DNA of 43,166 bases from assembly GCA_949155905.1 (NCBI GenBank), contig CASCWU010000021.1, forward strand, positions 1 to 43,166, written 5' to 3'. Position 1 is the first letter of the stretch; every line of letters begins with the position of its first letter. This document shows, piece after piece, positions 6,957 through 14,950 of the stretch. The notes beneath the pieces were generated by a model, which was not told the DNA's origin, made no database searches, and saw only the letters and a list, made by a program, of their open reading frames with translations. The translations under genes and the position numbers were made by a program. Origin of the DNA: an uncultured Lachnospiraceae bacterium (GTDB lineage: Bacteria > Bacillota > Clostridia > Lachnospirales > Lachnospiraceae).

Positions 6957-8588
6957 TTACAGCTCCAACACTGTAGTTTCATCTGACATAAACTCGTCCA
7001 GTTCCTGAAAATTCTGGAATTGCAGTGTAACTCCAAAAAGCGTTCCAAAGGAATTGATACGGCTAATAAAATCGTCTATCTCATTATGACGCATACTTTG
7101 ATACAAGCCTTCCAAAAACTCCTCTATCTGTATTTCCCGTTTGTCATAGGCTTCTTTGGCATACTGCTCCAGATCCTGACGGTATCTTCTCGTTCTTGCA
7201 ATCGCCTCTTCCGCTACCTGCTTCAGCACCCTTCTACGCTCTTCGGACATCCGCTCTCGTTTTAAGGTGTCCACCGCTCCATGATACAACACACTGCAAA
7301 GCTGATAGCCAATCATTCCGCCTATTATCGCCCCAGCCGTCCCGATTGCTGCCGCCGCCACGCCTGTCAGTCCCAGGGCGGCTCCTGCTCCGGCCAAAGC
7401 TGTCGTACCTACACTTGCCCCAAAACCAGCCGCTACCATTCCAGTTCCCTTTTCCCCTAGCTCCTCTAACAGCTCCAGCTCATCCAGTTCCCCTTTGGCA
7501 TAACGAACCATACTTTTCGTTACCTCCAGTGTGCCGGATACGATCATCATCGGGGCATTGGTCGTTCCCAGCTTCCGGATCACCTCCTGCTTCGAGGTGT
7601 GCATAATCGCCTTTAGAGCCGTCCCCGCCGCACTTACTCCATAAGCGGTCAGGCCAGCTTCTGCCGTCGTTTCTCCTACCTCTACCGCTGCCTCCTCTAA
7701 TGACTTTTCTCCTTCCAGAACTTCGATGGTATTTTTTCCAATCGAAAACGCCCCTGCAAACAGAGCCGCACCTCCTGCCGCCTGAAGTCCTGCCTGGTGG
7801 CTGTCCTTCAATACCTCCTTTGCGGTAAAAAGCTTCGGATTCTTTCTGGCAGCCATCGCGTCTGGTTCTGTCGTATTGGATTTCCGGATCCGTTTTTTGG
7901 CCTTCTGAAATCCGTCTGCCTCTTCCTCCAGCTTTTTGGCCAGTTCCTCTTTCCCCTGCTTTCTGGCATGCTCGGCCTGCCTGGAAAGCTTGTCAGCCTG
8001 CTTATCCGCATATTTTAGGGCATCCTCATAATCTTCCTTAGGAATATCCACAACCGTATCATACCGATCCCATTTTTTATCCTTCGCCAGATTATCGATC
8101 ACCTGGAAGGTACGGTCTCCGTCCCCGTCCACCCCGCTTTTTAAAAACTTCATCTGCGAACCGGAGCCCGCAATTTCCTGTCCCTGCCCGTCTACCTCAA
8201 TATGATCGTATTGCGTATCGTTATGTCTGCCTTGTCCGTCTGTCGTCCTGGTCCGCTCTGCCTCTCCCTTTAAAATATGCTGCTTGTTTTTTCTTGCTTC
8301 CTCTACCAGCTCTGCGGAAAAACCAGACTGCTGCTTATAGTTTTGCTCCTGGTAGTCCGGATTTATTTTATAGTGGCTGATATCCGCCAAATTGCGGCCG
8401 TGATACTCCAGCTCCTGTCCGCTGGTATCATAGCGCACTCCTTTGTATGCCTGGAGCATCTGGCTCGCTGCTTCCCCATGCCGTTGTACCAGATCGTTTT
8501 GCGCCATCTCCAGGCCGATGTCTAGCTCTCTGTCCGTTTGGTTATTCTGCTCTTTTTGCTTTTTCTTTAACTCTTTTTCTTCTGGCAA
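6957..8588 (-). CDS. Large glycine-zipper protein of unknown function
   Basis: A 543-residue protein that I do not recognise by name. Residues 1-240 are soluble and highly charged, with a block YDHIEVDGQGQEI (127-139) followed by GSGSQMKF and a long charged helix (185-235). Residues 265-330 and 380-440 are Gly/Ala-rich and hydrophobic, the second a clear glycine zipper (GTGMVAAGFGASVGTTALAG and onward). The end (440-543) is helical and charged. The only in-frame upstream start is TTG at 8588, inside the end of the YkgJ-type gene, with AAGGA 11 bases upstream; an ATG at residue 28 is the alternative. The overlap implies translational coupling. Similar architecture to the next gene suggests that both act at or in a membrane. 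Confidence 0.8.
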   Translation of the reverse strand: MPEEKELKKKQKEQNNQTDRELDIGLEMAQNDLVQRHGEAASQMLQAYKGVRYDTSGQELEYHGRNLADISHYKINPDYQEQNYKQQSGFSAELVEEARKNKQHILKGEAERTRTTDGQGRHNDTQYDHIEVDGQGQEIAGSGSQMKFLKSGVDGDGDRTFQVIDNLAKDKKWDRYDTVVDIPKEDYEDALKYADKQADKLSRQAEHARKQGKEELAKKLEEEADGFQKAKKRIRKSNTTEPDAMAARKNPKLFTAKEVLKDSHQAGLQAAGGAALFAGAFSIGKNTIEVLEGEKSLEEAAVEVGETTAEAGLTAYGVSAAGTALKAIMHTSKQEVIRKLGTTNAPMMIVSGTLEVTKSMVRYAKGELDELELLEELGEKGTGMVAAGFGASVGTTALAGAGAALGLTGVAAAAIGTAGAIIGGMIGYQLCSVLYHGAVDTLKRERMSEERRRVLKQVAEEAIARTRRYRQDLEQYAKEAYDKREIQIEEFLEGLYQSMRHNEIDDFISRINSFGTLFGVTLQFQNFQELDEFMSDETTVLEL

Positions 8589-8848
8589 AGCATCTCACAT
8601 CCTTCATAGTTCCGCTTTAAGTACTCCTCCCATTTTAAGGACCGGGAGAAAAATGCTTCATAGCTAGCTTCTACGTTGCATAGTAGAGGACGGGTTTCGT
8701 AGATCCTGCATAGGTTCGTTTCTTGATCCAGATATTTGCATATCCCGTCGCCGTTGTGATAATCGGATAGGGCTTCGATGAACTGGATGTTACGGCAGCA
8801 GGAGCCACAGCGGCGGCAGGAAAAGGGTATATTATTCACTTTGGACAT
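8567..8848 (-). CDS. YkgJ/UPF0153-type cysteine-cluster protein
   Basis: A small 93-residue protein with the YkgJ signature: CRRCGSCCRN (Cys11, 14, 17, 18), then Cys37, Cys47 and RPLLCN with Cys57, plus Cys84 and Cys88 at the end. Members of this family are thought to bind zinc or an iron-sulfur centre; their role is not settled. Here it lies within the array, five bases after the beta-helix gene and overlapping the next gene by 22 bases, so it is probably made together with them. Its ribosome site is weak (GGGATAA), which suits coupling to the upstream gene. Metal binding may link it to the radical SAM pair, but that is inference. Confidence 0.85.
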   Translation of the reverse strand: MSKVNNIPFSCRRCGSCCRNIQFIEALSDYHNGDGICKYLDQETNLCRIYETRPLLCNVEASYEAFFSRSLKWEEYLKRNYEGCEMLCQKKKS

Positions 8849-8853
8849 AATTG

Positions 8854-10296
8854 TTATCCCACATTATTCCTATCTTCAAGGAAATGACAAATTATTTTTT
8901 CTTCTGGGTGTATACGAGCAAATTTGAGATTGGTTTCTAAATGGTTTCCAAAAATCTTTGTTTTTTGACCAGCTAGACTGTATTCTTCTCCTAAATCGTA
9001 TGCAAACTCAGCAGCACCACAAAAACAGTTTATAAAATAAGGCCATTCTCCCTCCTTCCATAAAAAGTCCATTACTTCTCTTTTTATCTCCATATTATAG
9101 TCATAAAATTTTAACGTACATCCCTGAATCTCACTGGCAAAATCAGAAATTATTACTGTATAACCATTTTTATTTTTGTCTCTATATATCGCCTCCTCTG
9201 TCGCCCAACATCTATTAAAAGTGGAAAATTTAAAGGCTATTTTCGTGTCATCCGTACTTTCCCAAAATACATCATTACTACTATAATTTCCTCTTTTTAT
9301 ATTAACATGAACTAAAGGCAGCATAGAAACAGTACAATCTTCAAAAATACAGCTTTCAAATGTAATATCCTGCCCTTTTTCTAAGTCAAATATCCTGCTC
9401 TTAAAATTATAAAAATGACATCCTAAAAACACTACCTTCTGGCATCCGCTGCATCTTAAATAATCACGATCTCCTACAAATTCACAATTTTCTACCAACA
9501 CATCTTCACAACCATCAAAATATAGTCCCATCTCAAAAAAACCACTAATCCGAAGATTTTTTAAAACAATTTTTTTGCTTTTTAGGACATTGGCCATACG
9601 GATAATTTCATTTGATTTTATTTTTATGTAACCTTTTGACATCTTCTCCAGGGTAATATCTGCCTTTTCTTCGCTATAGTTGCAAATCAAGCATAAGTCA
9701 GGAGTGGCCTCTGCTACTACTCTCTGACGAATCCCTTCTACAAAATCAGCTACATAAAAAGAAAAACGTTCCCATTTAATATTTTTCGGCCTATTTTCTT
9801 CTGCTTCAATATATAAAGCAACGCTTTGTCTTTGGATCGATTCACAAATTTTTTCCAGGTATTCTTCTTCCTCTTCCTCTATTTCCAATGTCTCTATCAG
9901 TTTATCAACTACTTGTTGCAATTCTTCTTCATTTCCTGCTGCTACCAGTTGAAGCATATCCATAGAAAAATTAACGCCCCAGCCATTTTCTTTTAATTCC
10001 TGCAAAAAAGACTGAAATTCTTGTGGGGTAATTTCCATAACCAGATCCAGACATCCGTTTAAATCATATTCTGTTCCAACACCCTCCAAAAATTCTGTCA
10101 TATAGTTCTGTTGCTCTACTGTCATATTTTCCTCATATTGCAATACTAAACACAACATTTTGGCATAAATATCCCGTATCTTTTCTTCCTTTGCAACTGG
10201 ATGAAGTGAAAATTTGTTCTTGGCAGTTGCTTTCTTTTCCTGTTCTGAATTTAACGCTGCAAATAATTCATCCATTTTTCTTCTTTTTCCTTGCAT
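8854..10296 (-). CDS. TerB-like helical front plus beta-helix-like protein
   Basis: A 480-residue soluble protein of unknown function. Residues 36-135 are helical with alternating acidic and hydrophobic residues and resemble tellurite-resistance TerB-like domains (weak, by eye). An acidic stretch of E residues follows (138-146). Residues 200-370 show short repeated strands with N/C/F steps (VLVENCEF, VVFLGCHF, ITFESCIF), typical of a right-handed parallel beta-helix as in pentapeptide or pectate-lyase-like folds. There is no signal peptide. GAAGGA lies seven bases before the ATG. The gene follows the B12 radical SAM gene after 100 bases and is AT-rich, like the genes before it. It could be a binding platform for a polymer or protein; no catalytic residues are recognised. 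Confidence 0.8.
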   Translation of the reverse strand: MQGKRRKMDELFAALNSEQEKKATAKNKFSLHPVAKEEKIRDIYAKMLCLVLQYEENMTVEQQNYMTEFLEGVGTEYDLNGCLDLVMEITPQEFQSFLQELKENGWGVNFSMDMLQLVAAGNEEELQQVVDKLIETLEIEEEEEEYLEKICESIQRQSVALYIEAEENRPKNIKWERFSFYVADFVEGIRQRVVAEATPDLCLICNYSEEKADITLEKMSKGYIKIKSNEIIRMANVLKSKKIVLKNLRISGFFEMGLYFDGCEDVLVENCEFVGDRDYLRCSGCQKVVFLGCHFYNFKSRIFDLEKGQDITFESCIFEDCTVSMLPLVHVNIKRGNYSSNDVFWESTDDTKIAFKFSTFNRCWATEEAIYRDKNKNGYTVIISDFASEIQGCTLKFYDYNMEIKREVMDFLWKEGEWPYFINCFCGAAEFAYDLGEEYSLAGQKTKIFGNHLETNLKFARIHPEEKIICHFLEDRNNVG

Positions 10297-10320
10297 TGTT
10301 TTTTCCTTCTTTCTTTATTT

Positions 10321-10371
10321 TTAATGACTCGAAAGTAAAAAGCTTAGATTAACAATCAACTCAAATTTCAT
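10321..10371 (-). CDS. Possible 16-residue peptide ORF after the B12 radical SAM gene
   Basis: The frame reads MKFELIVNLSFLLSSH and stops. It has AAGGAAAG eight bases before the ATG and lies in the only sizeable gap of the array (10297-10396), directly after a radical SAM enzyme with a PqqD-like domain. That placement would suit a peptide substrate, but the ORF is so short that chance is a fair explanation, and it has no leader/core layout. Confidence 0.2.
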   Translation of the reverse strand: MKFELIVNLSFLLSSH

Positions 10372-10396
10372 CAAAAAACTTTCCTTGATAAATTTT

Positions 10397-12091
10397 CTAA
10401 AACGGTGAAAAATATACTAAACAACGTTGATTTAGCCGATCATAAATATCAGCGATTATCTCGGTTGAAATTTGTAATTTATTTGCAATTTCTTTTACTG
10501 TAAAACGTCCATTTGACTTATGCCAAACTTCTGCCTCTAAACCTTCTAAAATAATCTTCTGATCTATTTCAATCCTGTTTTCTGATTTTAATTTGGCTGT
10601 TCCGACACGAATCGGATATTTGCAAAAAGAGTATTCTTGTTCTATCTGGGAAGTATGCTGAAGGAATTCCGCTAAATGTGGTATTTTAGCATAAGCATCA
10701 TACCATTTTGAACCTAATATTCCCATTTTAAGCCCAGATGCCTCTTTTCGTAATACATCCTTCCGTGTACAAAGTAAAGCCTGATTATAATAATGTTTTT
10801 GCAATTCTTGATCAAATTTTTGTTTCCACAGCATAATTTCTTCTACAGACAGATCATCTGTTTCTACTACGGGTTCTTTCATAGTAGTAATCATATTTTC
10901 TATCTTTTCTGGAAGAATCCGGATTCCAAACCGCTCTGGATATTTTGTGATAGGAGTATCAAAATAAGGAGCGAAAAAAACAGTCTGAATTTCCATCATG
11001 CCACGTCCCTCTTCTAGCAAACGTTTTGCATGAATCAGACTTTCTGACAAGGTTTTATCACTTTCAAACGCCCCGCCAATGATATAATTTCCCTCCAAAG
11101 TACAAAGCCCTTCCTGATAGCAATAACGTACTACCGTTGTAATCATTTCAGGTGTAATATGCTTCTGATACGCGTCTAAAACCTGCTGGCTCCCACTTTC
11201 TATTCCAATCTGCATAGCGAGCAGCCCAGATTCTATCATAGTTTTTAACATTTCAGGATGCTGATAGATACAAGAAACATGAGCCTCACAAGTCCAATGC
11301 AATTTACGCCGCTTCATTTCGCGACAAAATTCATAGACTCGATCTGGCTTCAAAGTAAACGTATCATCAAAAACATTTACGGTTGTAAGAGACGGATTAT
11401 ATTCCAAAACCTCGTCAATTTCACCCATTACATTTTTTATACTGCGATACCGAACTATTTTAGATGTTGCTCCTTCATAGCAAAAAGTACAATGAAACGG
11501 ACATCCTCGGCCTGTCAGCAACCCAATAGAAGATGTTTTCCTAAATTTTTTATGGAAGCTATCTATGCGTCTTGGATAAGGTAATGAATCTAAATCCATA
11601 ATCGGTTCATCCAAGGGAGTAGAACAAAAAATCCCCTCTGTACTTAAATAACGAAGGCTTTTTACTTCTTTTAAATTTCCAATACCATCCTCTAGATAGG
11701 AGAGTAACTGCAAAACCGGACGTTCTCCCTCTCCAACAATAATAAAATCACAATTTGTCTTTCTAAGAAATTCTTCTCCTAATGCGGCAGCCTGTGGCCC
11801 TCCCACAAAAAGTATTAAATTGGTTGTTTTTTTTAGCCTCTTTATTAGATTTCCTATCATAATTACATTGTCTGCCGCCACGTAAAATCCTACATATTGA
11901 ATTCCTTTTTCCTTCATTTCCTGAAGAATAAAAGCTTCACCATTTAAAATATCACCGGAGTATACCTTTGCCCGAAAATCATGCTTTGCCAAATATGCTG
12001 CTATCATATGCTGTCCAATACATTCTTGGAAATAGGCTGCCTGTGAATTTGCATTTCTAGAAAGACTTAGTAAAAGCAACTCATAATCCAT
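10397..12091 (-). CDS. B12-binding radical SAM enzyme with C-terminal PqqD-like domain
   Basis: A 564-residue enzyme. Residues 1-150 form a cobalamin-binding Rossmann domain with FVGGPQA (95-101) and VGEGERP (119-125), typical of B12-dependent radical SAM proteins; the DxHxxG motif is absent, as is common there. The radical SAM core carries CPFHCTFC (Cys197, Cys201, Cys204) for the 4Fe-4S cluster, followed by a TIM-barrel region with IGIESGSQ. The last 70 residues (490-564) look like a PqqD-type winged-helix, the peptide recognition element of RiPP enzymes: GLEAEVWHKSNGRFTVKEIA. Members often methylate unreactive carbons of peptides or metabolites. GGAGG lies just before the ATG, and the start overlaps the SPASM gene by 11 bases. 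Substrate unknown. Confidence 0.9.
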   Translation of the reverse strand: MDYELLLLSLSRNANSQAAYFQECIGQHMIAAYLAKHDFRAKVYSGDILNGEAFILQEMKEKGIQYVGFYVAADNVIMIGNLIKRLKKTTNLILFVGGPQAAALGEEFLRKTNCDFIIVGEGERPVLQLLSYLEDGIGNLKEVKSLRYLSTEGIFCSTPLDEPIMDLDSLPYPRRIDSFHKKFRKTSSIGLLTGRGCPFHCTFCYEGATSKIVRYRSIKNVMGEIDEVLEYNPSLTTVNVFDDTFTLKPDRVYEFCREMKRRKLHWTCEAHVSCIYQHPEMLKTMIESGLLAMQIGIESGSQQVLDAYQKHITPEMITTVVRYCYQEGLCTLEGNYIIGGAFESDKTLSESLIHAKRLLEEGRGMMEIQTVFFAPYFDTPITKYPERFGIRILPEKIENMITTMKEPVVETDDLSVEEIMLWKQKFDQELQKHYYNQALLCTRKDVLRKEASGLKMGILGSKWYDAYAKIPHLAEFLQHTSQIEQEYSFCKYPIRVGTAKLKSENRIEIDQKIILEGLEAEVWHKSNGRFTVKEIANKLQISTEIIADIYDRLNQRCLVYFSPF

Positions 12092-13214
12092 ATTTGTCCT
12101 CCTGACTACGCAATAGTTTTACACGCTCCTCTAAAAGCTGACGGCGCAAAATTTCCATACCCTTTGTTTTTAAATAATGAATTAGATATTTTATATCTTC
12201 ACAATTAGCTGATGGTTGCATTCTGGTTTTATCCCAGGCTTGATCGGAACTACAACCGGCATAGCAATATTTTAAATATTGGCATGTTTGACATTCTGTC
12301 GGTAAATTTGTTGTCCGCCTCGCCTCCAGCATATCCAGAATCCGCTCACCCTCCTTAGTAATTCCCGTCTCTATCGTCCCTAATTTATGCTCATACACAT
12401 CTGCAAACCTTCCACACGGATAAATTTGCTTATCTGCCCCTACGCATAGAAAACGACGATGGCAATGAGGATTACGATGGCATCCACGAGGATTATTTTC
12501 GTCTAAAATGTTATAAAGCAATTCATCTAACGGAGATAAAAAAAGATCCAAATTTTCTTCCGCAATATATTCAAAAACTTTTGCTAAATAACGTCCATAC
12601 TCTCCTGGTTCCAAAAATAATTCAGGATGTTTTACTGCTTCTCCCAAAGACATAAGCGGGTTGATCTTCAAAGGAATCTTCAATAAAGCAAATTCCTTTA
12701 AAAAATCCAGGCTAGAAAGCAATGCAGGCTTTGTCAAAACCATAAGCGCTGAAACCGGGATTTGATTTTCCTGTAATACATGAATATGCTCCATTACTGT
12801 TTTATAAGTTCCGGCACCAGAAATATCCAAACGTTGTTTATCATGTATTTCCTGGCCCCCATCTAAAGATATACCTATATGGATTCTATGGGTACGAAAC
12901 AAGTTCAAATATTTTTCTGATAATATAGTTCCGTTTGTCTGCATACAAAAGCGAAACTTGAAATCAGAATGGTTTTGTATAAGATTACGAATACAAATAT
13001 CATATTGTTCAGCAGGTAACAGCATGGGCTCTCCACCATGAAAAATAATATTTACCTGATTTTCTCCTTTTTCATGTGCATACTTCACGAAAAACTCAAG
13101 TGCTTCCAACATTTGTTTTTCTGTAAGAGCCGCAACACATTCCTTACTACCTACTGAACAATAAGAACAACGCAGATTACATGCCGTCAAAGACTTTAGG
13201 ATTAAAGTCAGCAT
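12081..13214 (-). CDS. Radical SAM/SPASM peptide- or protein-modifying enzyme
   Basis: A 377-residue enzyme. CNLRCSYC (Cys12, Cys16, Cys19) binds the radical SAM cluster and FHGGEPML (58-65) is the usual GGEP motif for SAM binding. The C-terminal SPASM domain is complete: Cys245, 251, 257 and 267, then the classic C-x2-C-x5-C-x3-C run (308, 311, 317, 321) and a final Cys338, giving two extra 4Fe-4S sites. Relatives include sulfatase maturases and enzymes that crosslink residues in ribosomal peptides. The ATG lies inside the end of the dynamin-like gene, with GGAGG upstream, showing tight coupling between the GTPase and the modification genes. No sulfatase is present in the window, so a different target is likely. 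Confidence 0.93.
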   Translation of the reverse strand: MLTLILKSLTACNLRCSYCSVGSKECVAALTEKQMLEALEFFVKYAHEKGENQVNIIFHGGEPMLLPAEQYDICIRNLIQNHSDFKFRFCMQTNGTILSEKYLNLFRTHRIHIGISLDGGQEIHDKQRLDISGAGTYKTVMEHIHVLQENQIPVSALMVLTKPALLSSLDFLKEFALLKIPLKINPLMSLGEAVKHPELFLEPGEYGRYLAKVFEYIAEENLDLFLSPLDELLYNILDENNPRGCHRNPHCHRRFLCVGADKQIYPCGRFADVYEHKLGTIETGITKEGERILDMLEARRTTNLPTECQTCQYLKYCYAGCSSDQAWDKTRMQPSANCEDIKYLIHYLKTKGMEILRRQLLEERVKLLRSQEDKYGL

Positions 13215-14950
13215 TTCAAGCCCTCCAGTTCTGTTTGTGTCTTTTTCAAGATTTCTACAGATGCTTGAAATAATTTTGATATCTGCTGTAAGTAATGTTC
13301 ACTGATTTTTTTCATCAAACCTGGTACTTCTTCCTGAAAAAGCCTGTTTAACTGTCCATGTGCAATAGACATTACTTGTTGTTCATTTACCCCTAAATCA
13401 ATCTCTGTAAAACGCTCTTCCGTATCTCTATGAATACTATAATATTGCCTGCCAAAAAAATGACCAATATGCTCAAATAGCCCTTCGGGATCTCGCGGTA
13501 TTCTTTCCACTGTTTTAACAGTATAGCTAATCACATCTTTTTTTTGTTTAATATCGCTCATTCCCTCCAGATGTACTGTATAATCCGACAGAATCTGCAA
13601 ACTATTGGTAAACTCATCTGCACAAGTATTCAAAAGAACCTTATGGATTTCTTCACTAAGCATTGTTCCTAATTCATCCGCTGTAATAGAAGATCCTGTT
13701 TCTTCTACCTGAACAGCTTTTTGACGTATCAAGGTATCTGCTCTATTCAAACAATCCTGATACATCTGACTTAATAACAAGTCACCACGTGTACTCATAC
13801 TTTTTTGTTTTTCTTTTAAATCTTTTTCATAAGTTTGAAACGTATGTATGGTTTCATCCAAGCGCTTTAATATTTCCCCAATTGTTGCGTTAATACGCTT
13901 ATTCGGGGTTTCCTTTTTCATTTTTGCCCCTTCTGTTTTAGTAATGTCCGTTAATACCTGAAGGAATTTATCCATATTACTTTCGCCAAAACGTTCTCTA
14001 TTTCCCTCTTCTAAAGCTGTCATTGCTAACTTTGCCGATATGGTAAGAAGTTCTTTTTCCTTTAAATAGATTCCATCTTTCTTTAATTCTCTGACCATGT
14101 AGTTTTCTGTATCCGAACGATCTTTTGAGTTTTTTGCAACCAAAATACTAATAATTTTGTTTGGGTCATTCTCATCACAGTCTTCTTCTAGCGTATCTGA
14201 TTGAGTCAATAACAGTAAAAATGGTTTTCCCTTTTCATGAAGAGTCCTCATTTCTGTAAAATCCTGCCTGGTTCCTGCAGCATCAGAATTGCAGGCAAAG
14301 ACTACCAGATCTGCATTATCTACGTATTCTTTTGCTAACATTTCATTGTCCCACGTAAGGCTTCCTATTCCCGGAGTATCAAACCAAGTTAATCCTCCTA
14401 ACCGAAAAAGCTGAATCGCACTGGTAGCCTCATTTGCTGCTACTCCAAACCCATCCTGTCCCTCTTCTGTAATCTCAGCCATTTTTTCTTCCACCGAAAT
14501 ATTTCCCCGGTCATGTACCTCTACGGTTGGTCGAGGCAATTTATTATAAGAAGTTTCTATACCCAAATCCCGTATTTCATTTCCCATAATAAAATTACCA
14601 AGATAGCTCTTTCCTGCCTTTACCTTTCCAAATACTGCCACATTGAAAGATTGCTCATATTTTTTAATAAACTCTGTCCCCTTTTGCGTTTTTCGCATAT
14701 CTTCTGTTACACCTGTCAGCAATACTTGTAGATTCTTTTTGGTGTCATCACACAATCTTTGAAGCTCTTCATCTTCTGTTTCTATTCCTTCTGATAACAG
14801 GCTAGCAATTTCTTTTTTTAATTTTTCGATGCAATTCGTTACTGCTGCATCCTTCTGGCTAATCTGTACTTTTACTGCTTCAAACATTTCTTTACTGGAA
14901 ATCATAGTATCTACAAAGCTATTAATTGGCTGAATCATTTCCGGGCTCAT
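13208..14950 (-). CDS. Dynamin-like GTPase (third GTPase of the cluster)
   Basis: A 580-residue dynamin-superfamily GTPase. It has a helical lead (1-100), P-loop GKVKAGKSY (108-116), a likely switch I Thr at 176 (NEATSA), DTPGIGS (191-197) and LLLTQSD (246-252) as the G4 base-recognition motif, with TQSD in place of NKxD as in many dynamin-like proteins. Residues 350-580 are mostly charged helices with no clear membrane segment, fitting a stalk region. Unlike the first GTPase of the array it has no Gly/Ala segment, so the two could form a hetero-pair, as seen for other bacterial dynamin-like pairs (inference). Its ATG overlaps the stop of the 142-residue gene (ATGA) and its own stop overlaps the SPASM gene. 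Confidence 0.92.
   Translation of the reverse strand: MSPEMIQPINSFVDTMISSKEMFEAVKVQISQKDAAVTNCIEKLKKEIASLLSEGIETEDEELQRLCDDTKKNLQVLLTGVTEDMRKTQKGTEFIKKYEQSFNVAVFGKVKAGKSYLGNFIMGNEIRDLGIETSYNKLPRPTVEVHDRGNISVEEKMAEITEEGQDGFGVAANEATSAIQLFRLGGLTWFDTPGIGSLTWDNEMLAKEYVDNADLVVFACNSDAAGTRQDFTEMRTLHEKGKPFLLLLTQSDTLEEDCDENDPNKIISILVAKNSKDRSDTENYMVRELKKDGIYLKEKELLTISAKLAMTALEEGNRERFGESNMDKFLQVLTDITKTEGAKMKKETPNKRINATIGEILKRLDETIHTFQTYEKDLKEKQKSMSTRGDLLLSQMYQDCLNRADTLIRQKAVQVEETGSSITADELGTMLSEEIHKVLLNTCADEFTNSLQILSDYTVHLEGMSDIKQKKDVISYTVKTVERIPRDPEGLFEHIGHFFGRQYYSIHRDTEERFTEIDLGVNEQQVMSIAHGQLNRLFQEEVPGLMKKISEHYLQQISKLFQASVEILKKTQTELEGLKC

Noticed and set aside
12081-13214. Anaerobic sulfatase maturase as the specific name for the SPASM gene
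   Set aside because: The domain pattern fits the wide family, but there is no sulfatase in the window and the GTPase context points elsewhere.
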